Source: Garcia nutans (taxonomy: Eukaryota > Streptophyta > Magnoliopsida > Malpighiales > Euphorbiaceae). Taken from it: a stretch of DNA of 64,000 bases. Below the pieces are notes generated by a model, which saw only the letters and a program-made list of their open reading frames with translations, made no database searches and had not been told where the DNA came from. Shown here piece by piece: positions 57,500 through 64,000 of this stretch (the stretch's first letter is position 1; each line of letters begins with the position of its first letter). The DNA is taken from contig CANTUV010000035.1 of NCBI GenBank assembly GCA_947685225.1, positions 6,517,501 to 6,581,500 on the forward strand, written 5' to 3'. Made by a program: the position numbers and the translations under genes.

Positions 57500-59005
57500 T
57501 GTTTATATTTGATGATATATGTTGATGTTTTGATATGGTTGGATATAACACTGCTACTATATAAAGCATTATTGTTTTAGATATTATTAAATGTCTTAAA
57601 TAGTGAAAAAATATGATTTTGTTGACTAATCTATGTTGATCTTCTATGATATGAGTTGATATGTGATGATATGACTTAATATGTTTTCTCTGGGTTGATA
57701 TGTGGCTACTAAAATATCTTAAATAGTGAAAAATATTGTATTGTCGACTGATGTGTTGGATCCTCTATGATATGGATTGATATGTCTTCATATGGTTTGA
57801 TATCATGGTACTAAAATATCAAGTATTGGTATTCTATATGTTTTTTAGATGTCTTAAATAGTGAAAAAATATTTTGTTGACTAATATGTGTTGAATCTTC
57901 TATGATATGGGTTGATATGTGATGATATGTCTTGATATGATTTGATATGCGGATACTAAAATATCAAGCATTGGTGTTCTATATGCTGTTTAGATGACTT
58001 AAATAGTAAAAAAATATTATTTTGTTGACTGATGTGTTGGGTCTTCTATGATATAGGTTGATATGTGATAATATTATTTGATATGTCTTGATATGGTTTG
58101 ATATGTGGGTACTAAAATATCAAGCATTGGTGTTCTATATGTTGTTTAGATGACTTAAATTGTGAAAAAAAAAATATTGTATTGTTGACTGATATGTCTT
58201 GGATATTCTATGATATGGGTTAATATGTGATGATATATGTTGATATGGTTTGATATGTGAATACTAAAATATCAAGCATTGGTGTTCTATATGTTATTTA
58301 GATGTTTTAAATAGTGAAAAATATTATTTTGTTGACTGATATGTGTTGGATCTTCTATGATAAGGATTGATATGTGATGATATGACTTAATATATCTTGA
58401 TATGGTTTGATATGTGGGTACTAAAATATCAAGCATTTGTGTTCTATATTATGTTTAGAAGACTTAAACAGTGAAAAAATATTATTTTGTTGATTGATAT
58501 GTCTTGGATCATCTATGATATGGGTTGATATGTGATGATATGTCTTGATATGATTTGATATGTGGGTACTAAAATATCAAACAATGGTGTTCTATATGTT
58601 GTGTAGAAGACTTAAATAGTGAAAAAATATTATTTTATTGACTGATATGTGTTGGATCTTCTATGATAAGGGTTGATATGTGATGATATGAGTTGATATG
58701 GCTTCATGAGTCTACTAAAATATCAAACATTGGCGTGTTTTAAACTGTTAAAGTTTCTTCAATAGCGAATAAATATAGTTTTGTGATCTGATATGTGTTG
58801 ATCTTTTATGATATAGTTTGGTATGTTATGATATGGGTTGATATGTGGCAAATAAAATATCAAGCATTGGTAGTATATATGTTGTTAAGATGTGATAAGT
58901 AGTGAAGAAATATAATTTTGTTGATTGATCTAAGTTGATCTTCTATGATATGGGTTGATATATGATGATATGACTTGATATGGGGCTAATAAAATATTAT
59001 TTATT
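57500..59005. repeat. Tandem array, period near 150 bp, about ten units
   Basis: Units share TACTAAAATATCAAGCATTGG, GTTCTATATG, TTAGATGACTTAAATAGTG, TTGTTGACTGATATG and a run of TGATATG heptamers. Successive GTTCTATAT marks at about 57831, 57976, 58132, 58283, 58441 and 58589 give spacings of 145-158 bp. Outer units are more diverged. It ends just before the splice-acceptor-like TTTTGCAG at 59016-59023. Confidence 0.92.
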
Positions 59006-59030
59006 TTTCATGTTGTTTTGCAGGCATAAA

Positions 59031-61034
59031 ATGGCAATTTTATCTAAATCAACGTCCAGTTTCAGTAGTGAACAATCCCCTGTACGGCAGGATAAGGAAG
59101 TGCTGAAAAATGCTAGCCCTAGGGAGATGTCTACAACAAGCCCCAAAGGCTCAAGAATTAAGAAGAGGATATCTACTAAACTAGAAGATACCAAAGAAAG
59201 GAAAATCAGATGTGTGATACTTCCAAAGGAAAAAGATAATGAAGACGAAGCTAAAAGAAATGATGATTAAGATGTAATTAAATATCAATACTTTAATTTG
59301 TCATTTTTTTGTTATAATAATTTAATATTATGATTAAATTTTTACAGGTGCCTGAATATGTTATTTCAGAGAATACATGGAAGTATCAGCAAGTGAACAT
59401 TGTAGCCCCACCCTTAAAATGATTAGAAATGTCATCGGTGATGACAAGGAGAAGGTTTGTATATTAACACATTGTTTTGCCTTGACTATTTCTTGTTTGT
59501 TGATTAATGCCTTAAAACTTTTTTGTAGGTGGCGGCCTTTCACCGATACAAAGTAGGCCATCTTATCAGTATTGATCATAAAAACTTTTTCAGAATTGGT
59601 CCGGATTAATCCATTGGCTTTTCATTCAATAAGTGCCAAATCCAAATCCATATGAGATATCATTTAAAACTGGGCAATCTGTCATCCACTTCGGGTTTAA
59701 AGAGTATTGCTTAATAACTAGATTGGAGTACTCCGGCGTCGAGGATATGGATATGGATAGCTCACCTCTTGCGGACAAATTTGGAGGATTAACCCGTGAA
59801 TAACTATATGAAGAATTCAAAGCTTGCAGGGATCCGGAATTACAAATAAAACTAGGTGTTACATGCTTCGTTGAGTTTCTAATTCTTGAAAAGGGTAAAA
59901 CGTCAAAAATAGACCCAAAAATAATGGCTCATATGAATGATTTAGAGACATTTAATAGCATTGCTTAGGGCTCTGCGGGCTGAAAATTTTTATGCCCACA
60001 TTTTAAGGAAGTTTTGAAGAGGTTGCAGGAAAAAATAGCTGGCAGTGGGTATTCCTTTAATGGATTCTTCGATGTCCTCTCTATATTTGTAATGGAGATC
60101 ATCCCAACTCTTTCACTAGTTAGGGTGAAGAAGAAATCTGATGCGTTCCCTCGAATGAAAAACTGGAGCTTTAATAAGAAACATGCATTTGCTAAGATAC
60201 AAATTTTGTTGGCGGGTTAAGTAAATACAAAGTTTCCAATTTTTTTTTTTTGAAGTTTTAATATATTTCTTAGCAATACATATTGGACTATTAAATTATT
60301 TACTTTTATTTCAAATAAATGCATAGAAATTATATGCGGTGCCTATGAAGATAAATATTTTTGAAGCCGCACATCCAGCCATGATAGGATTCAAAGTTGA
60401 AGACAAACACAAGGAAGAAAAGGGCATCACTAAGCAAAAAAAAAAGATAAACAATGAAAAAACTGGAACAACCTTAAAGACAGAAGAACCCGCTTATCCA
60501 AGCAAAATGTTTAGGCCTGAGATAATCCTTTAGATATGTTTAATGTAGCAGGTGGTGTTGTCATATTTAAATGATAAATTTAATTTTCTTAACATTTAAT
60601 CACTTAAGATTCAAAAAGGACAAAATTTAATGCATTTGAACAACAATGCAAATATCTGGAGCAAAAGTGCAAGCATATGGAAGATGAAAACAAAATAAGT
60701 GCAAACGCGATCAAGATATGAAGGCTATTATAGGATTTATGAGCTATCAATTGTAGCCTTAGAGGAAGAATGTAGACAAAAGAAGAAAAATGACGGTCTA
60801 GACACTCTTATTTTCACACCTTACACTTTGTACGTTTTGTTTATTAAATTTTAATTATTTGTATTAATTAAACATTTTGTGTTATGCATTTATAACATAT
60901 AATCATCCTGGATAATGATCATATTTTCAGCAAATATAATTTTATGAAAAAAGAAGATGAAGACGTTGCACTGGCTAGCCAATGGATAGTAGAGGTATCG
61001 CACACCGCATTTGAGATGGAGAAAAAGAAAAGGG
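59031..61034 (+). pseudogene. Broken DUF1985-type gene (Mutator-element cargo-like)
   Basis: An opening frame 59031-59270 (MAILSKSTSSFSSEQSP, basic, Ser-rich) follows an acceptor-like TTTTGCAG. Later pieces, split over three frames, read GHLISIDHKNFFRIGPD, TGQSVIHFGFKEYCLIT-like text near 59670-59715, EDMDMDSSPLADKFGGLT, PELQIKLGVTCFVEFLILEKGKTSKID and FNGFFDVLSIFVMEIIPTLS (in 60014-60220). These are the order and motifs of DUF1985, often found with Ulp1-like proteases inside plant Mutator-like elements. Coiled, Lys/Glu-rich text follows (60339-60533, 60610-60800). The last open part (KKEDEDVALASQWIVEVSHTAFEMEKKKR, 60943-61034) runs into the retrozyme. No protease domain is seen. Confidence 0.65.
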
Positions 61035-61358
61035 CCTAGAGTCTTGCGTAGCACTGCGCCCGTGCGGCGCCCCGAGAGCCTTGCCCCTCTGGCCATATCC
61101 CTGCTCTAGGGTCAGCCTTGTCATACCGTACCACACTGGTTTCGCCCTGCCATGGGCTCATCAGGGGAGCGGCCCAGGTCCCGACCAGTTGTCCCTGCGG
61201 CACAGTACCCCGCCTGCACGCAGGCTTTGCGTGGAGTACAGGCCACGAGGGCATAACAATGCCTTAAACGCTAAGCCGTCCCAACCCATGGAGGTTGAAA
61301 CACATCAGACACGTTCATTTATAATGGCCTCACACGGTCACGGAATCCGTCCGTGACA
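61035..61358 (-). repeat. Retrozyme 3' LTR
   Basis: Aligns to 61630-61962 with roughly 15 substitutions by eye, most of them transitions. Its inner end (minus-strand TGTCACGGACGG) is intact; the outer six bases are missing where it meets the DUF1985 pseudogene. Confidence 0.9.
61135..61189 (-). ncRNA. Type III hammerhead ribozyme (3' LTR copy)
   Basis: Minus strand: stem III ACUGGU/ACCAGU (6 bp), cleavage triplet GUC before plus position 61182, stem I GGGACC/GCUCCC around loop UGGGCC, core CUGAUGA, stem II GCCC/GGGC around loop AUGGCA, core GAAA. All core bases are present. Stem I has one C-C mismatch at its fifth pair, which may weaken it. Confidence 0.93.
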
Positions 61359-61371
61359 TTCTCCCCCACTC
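61359..61371 (-). other. Retrozyme polypurine tract
   Basis: Minus strand GAGTGGGGGAGAA, directly before the 3' LTR (TGTCACGG..), the expected plus-strand primer. Confidence 0.8.
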
Positions 61372-61615
61372 AAACTGCGGCACGTCCTCGTGCCGGGGAG
61401 AATGACTCGCCTTTGGACCCCACTCGCTTTACGCCCCACCCCAACCCACGTGTCTGGCACTACCCTGGCCAAGCTTGCTCCATATTCACTCGCGGTTCCT
61501 AAGGCCGAACCATTGCTTCAACACCGCATGGAGACAAGACACAGGCTGTCCACCTCCTCTTGGGACACCTGGACCACGCGTTTAGCCGGGTGGGCACCAA
61601 ACATGCAGCGAGTCG

Positions 61616-61627
61616 GCTCTGATACCA
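61616..61627 (-). other. Retrozyme primer binding site (Met tRNA)
   Basis: Plus-strand GCTCTGATACCA is the reverse complement of TGGTATCAGAGC, two bases inside the 5' LTR end. Confidence 0.92.
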
Positions 61628-61629
61628 TG

Positions 61630-61962
61630 TGTCATGGACCTAGAGTCTTGCGCAGCACTACGCCCGTGCGGCGCCCCGAGAGCCTTGCCCCTCTGGCCAT
61701 ATCCCTGCTCTGGGGCCAGCCTTGCCATACCGTACCACACTGGTTTCGCCCTGCCATGGGCTCATCAGGGGAGCGGCCCAGCTCCCGACCAGTTGTTCCT
61801 GCGGCACAGTACCCCGCCTGCACGCAGGCTTTGCGTGGAGTACAGGCCACAAGGGCATAACAACGCCTTAAACGCTAAGCCGTCCCAACCTATCGAGGTT
61901 GAAACACAGCAGGCACGTTCCTTTATAATGGCCTCACACGGTCACGGAATCCGTCCGTGACA
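61630..61962 (-). repeat. Retrozyme 5' LTR
   Basis: 333 bp with TG..CA ends (minus strand TGTCACGGACGG..CCATGACA). A palindrome GTCACGGA..TCCGTCCGTGAC at its start may form a hairpin. Confidence 0.9.
61739..61793 (-). ncRNA. Type III hammerhead ribozyme (5' LTR copy), perfect
   Basis: Minus strand: stem III ACUGGU/ACCAGU, GUC cleavage site before plus position 61786, stem I GGGAGC/GCUCCC (6 bp, loop UGGGCC), CUGAUGA, stem II GCCC/GGGC (loop AUGGCA), GAAA. Every conserved base and every stem pair is intact. Confidence 0.96.
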
Positions 61963-63402
61963 TTACGCTCTAAATTCTGTTGGGATCATCTTTCCCACTG
62001 AGCTTGAAATTGGCTTTAGGCTAGGCCCACCCAATCTGTAAAACCTCCAAGATTTGCTTCCCAAAATTCTATACTCATAGCTTTTACTTTATTTCTTTCT
62101 GTTTTTTATAAAATTACAAGAAAAAATAAAAAAATTATACGATTTACTAAATTTTTAAAAAAAATTTAAATTTATGAGAATTTATGATTTGTTTATAAAT
62201 TTATTAAACTTATATAGTTTATTATGAATTTATTATTTATTTTTATAAAATGATTAAAATATCCCTATTAAAACATGAAAAAGTTTTATAAAATATAAAG
62301 GATGTAATTCTCTCTATTTTTTTTTACATATATATATATATATACACACATATATATATAGTGTGTGTGTGAATTATCAAAAAAATATAAAACAGAGTGA
62401 GAGAAAATAAAGAGAAATATTTTACCTCTCCATCCAAATAAGATTACAAAAAATAAATAAACAATATTTCCTATATATTTTCTACTCCTATTTTCTTTCC
62501 TTATTCCCAAACAAAGAGTTAAAAGAGCAAGAAAAAAGTTCATTTCAATCCAATCAATTTTATCAACTAAACCAGTCGGACCAGCAGTCATAATTAAAAA
62601 TTTTATTTTTTAATTGATTAGATATTTCCAAAAATCACAATATATATTTTGAAAAATTTTAGAAAAGAGAAAACTATACCCCTTACTTTTTTTATAATTT
62701 TTTTTATTTTTATTAGAAATATTTTAATTATTTTATAATAAACTCATAATAATACATAATAAACTCATAATAAATTTATAATATTCGTAATAAGCTATAT
62801 AAATATGATATTTTAGTGAACTAATCATAAATTAATGTAAATTTGATATTTTTTAAAAAAATATAATAAATTTACATTTTTTTTATTTTTTTTGACATTT
62901 TTGTCAAAATTAAAAACTAAAAAATAACATATCTTGTAATTTGTTTCAAATTTTAATTCATGATGCCTTTATTAAAAATTTTGGGCCCTTGTTGGGCTTG
63001 TAGATGTGGATAATGACCTATTGAATTCATCCACACTCCCCATATTTCTACCACAAGCGACTCAAATCCCAATTGACAAATTACATAAAATACTACATTT
63101 TTTAAATTTCATTTTATTATTTTTTTCAACTTATAAAAATACTATTTTATAATTTTTTATATTTTCATGATATATATCAAAAATATACTCAACATATATT
63201 AAAAATATGCTATATTTTGATAAATTTTTGATATATATACAATATTTTGTAAATTTTTTCAGTTGTCTGGTAATTTTACAATTATTTTTATTTTTTAGTT
63301 ATTTTCTGTAAGTTTCTCTTTTTTGTTCTGAATTAATTTTTAAAAAAATTTACAAGATTATTCAAAAATAGCAGTCAATTAAAAGAAACAGTTAGGCAAC
63401 TA
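61963..63402. other. AT-rich intergenic region
   Basis: Contains (AT)n/(CA)n/(TG)n microsatellites at 62327-62371 and long A/T-simple stretches. No gene or element end recognised. Confidence 0.55.
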
Positions 63403-64000
63403 AGGCCCTGTTCGTTTGGGCGCTTTTTATTTTTAAAATAAACCATTATAAGAGAAATATGGTTTACCCACGGGTCACTTCTCTAAATAGATACATAGAG
63501 ATTACATAGAAAATACCTAGAAAGTTGTTAAAAAAAATATTTTATCATTACTCAGGTATTAGAGCCAGGGATTTACCCACAGATTTATCCAATGACTAAT
63601 AATTTCTGGGTAATCTGTGGATAAATTGAGGCACCTTAATTTACCTACGAATTACCTAAAAAATACACTTGTGGGTAAAAAATCTATAGATAATCATTAG
63701 ATAATGTGACATTTACCCATGAATTATCCATAAAAAATATCCATATATAAATTTTATGGTTAATCTCTAGGTAAGCTTATAATAGAATTTTTTCATTAAA
63801 ATTAACCATAAATTATCCATGAATTTTTTACCCATAAGTGTATTTTCTGGATAATCCATGTGTAATATAAAAAATAATTTTTTTAATATTCTTAGTTATT
63901 ACCTAGGAAAATTTATTTATGATAATTTCTTTGGGTGATGTAAGAATTAAAATTTCCTTCCTAGTTATCCATGGAATTTATCTATGAATATATTTTTTTG
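63403..64000. repeat. MITE-like element cut by the window end
   Basis: Opens with GGCCCTGTTCGTTTGGGCG, a common plant MITE terminus. It continues with repeated TTACCCA, GATTATCCA and GGATAA motifs in both orientations (63450-63980), suggesting a foldback structure. The other end lies outside the window. Confidence 0.5.

Larger units (their letters stand above)
61035..61962 (-). mobile_element. Retrozyme: miniature LTR retrotransposon with hammerhead ribozymes
   Basis: GC-rich island in AT-rich DNA. On the minus strand: 5' LTR 61962-61630, a primer site TGGTATCAGAGC (plus 61616-61627), a ~260-bp non-coding interior, a polypurine tract GAGTGGGGGAGAA (plus 61359-61371) and 3' LTR 61358-61035. 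Each LTR holds a full type III hammerhead. In known plant retrozymes such ribozymes cut the transcript into unit-length RNAs that are circularised and retrotranscribed with help from other elements. The predicted unit here is 604 nt. The 3' LTR has lost its outermost TGTCAT, and I find no clear target-site duplication. Long ORFs on both strands are by-products of high GC. Confidence 0.93.

Noticed and set aside
57500..59005. CRISPR-like array
   Set aside because: Units of about 150 bp are similar along their whole length with no unique spacers, in plant nuclear DNA; it is a tandem repeat.
61036..61960. Long GC-rich ORFs on both strands (61081-61356, 61390-61860, 61634-61960 and minus-strand frames)
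   Set aside because: They lie inside the retrozyme LTRs and interior, overlap in several frames on both strands, repeat with the LTRs and match no protein pattern; high GC removes stop codons.
61035..61962. Cassandra-type TRIM with 5S rRNA in the LTR
   Set aside because: The element is a TRIM-sized LTR unit, but I could not find a 5S rRNA-like segment; hammerhead ribozymes identify it as a retrozyme instead.

Overview
The window is AT-rich nuclear DNA of a flowering plant, most likely a eudicot: the genes have introns with GT..AG borders, most of the sequence is transposable elements, and the host proteins are a germin-like protein and a plant lysosomal-type Pro-X carboxypeptidase. No species can be named from the sequence alone.

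Layout. 60-4558 is a decayed Ty1/copia element. 4915-10430 is a complete, apparently young Ty1/copia element with one uninterrupted 1352-codon ORF and two 552-bp LTRs that read as identical. 11558-12316, 37635-38373 and 45409-46174 are three tandem germin-like protein (GLP) genes. The first two are pseudogenes (a 1-nt deletion in the cupin metal box; a lost splice donor, a 2-nt deletion and an early stop). Only the third is intact. Each sits in a duplicated block, and comparing the blocks gives 'empty sites' that date the insertions: the young copia element, a SINE, a nested gypsy element and a MITE pair each lie in only one block. Between GLP1 and GLP2 lie about 12 kb of minus-strand Ty3/gypsy (Tat-like) sequence with a degenerate gag and a nested foldback element (15005-26627), then an old copia element holding a nested gypsy element (29053-34856). 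A chimeric copia/copia junction near 38880 looks like the breakpoint of the duplication that made GLP2 and GLP3.

50937-55895 (minus strand) is a complete ten-exon serine carboxypeptidase of family S28 (514 aa) whose Ser, Asp and His are all present. Its last intron carries a 5'-truncated RTE-type LINE flanked by a 16-bp target-site duplication. 57500-59005 is a tandem array with a period near 150 bp. 59031-61034 is a broken gene with DUF1985-like sequence, a type usually carried by Mutator-like elements.

The most striking element is at 61035-61962 (minus strand): a GC-rich miniature LTR element with two ~330-bp repeats, a Met-tRNA primer site and a polypurine tract. Each LTR holds a complete type III hammerhead ribozyme. 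This is the architecture of a plant retrozyme, a non-autonomous retrotransposon that makes circular RNA. The two predicted self-cleavage sites are 604 nt apart. The rest of the window to 64000 is AT-rich intergenic DNA with microsatellites and a MITE-like end.
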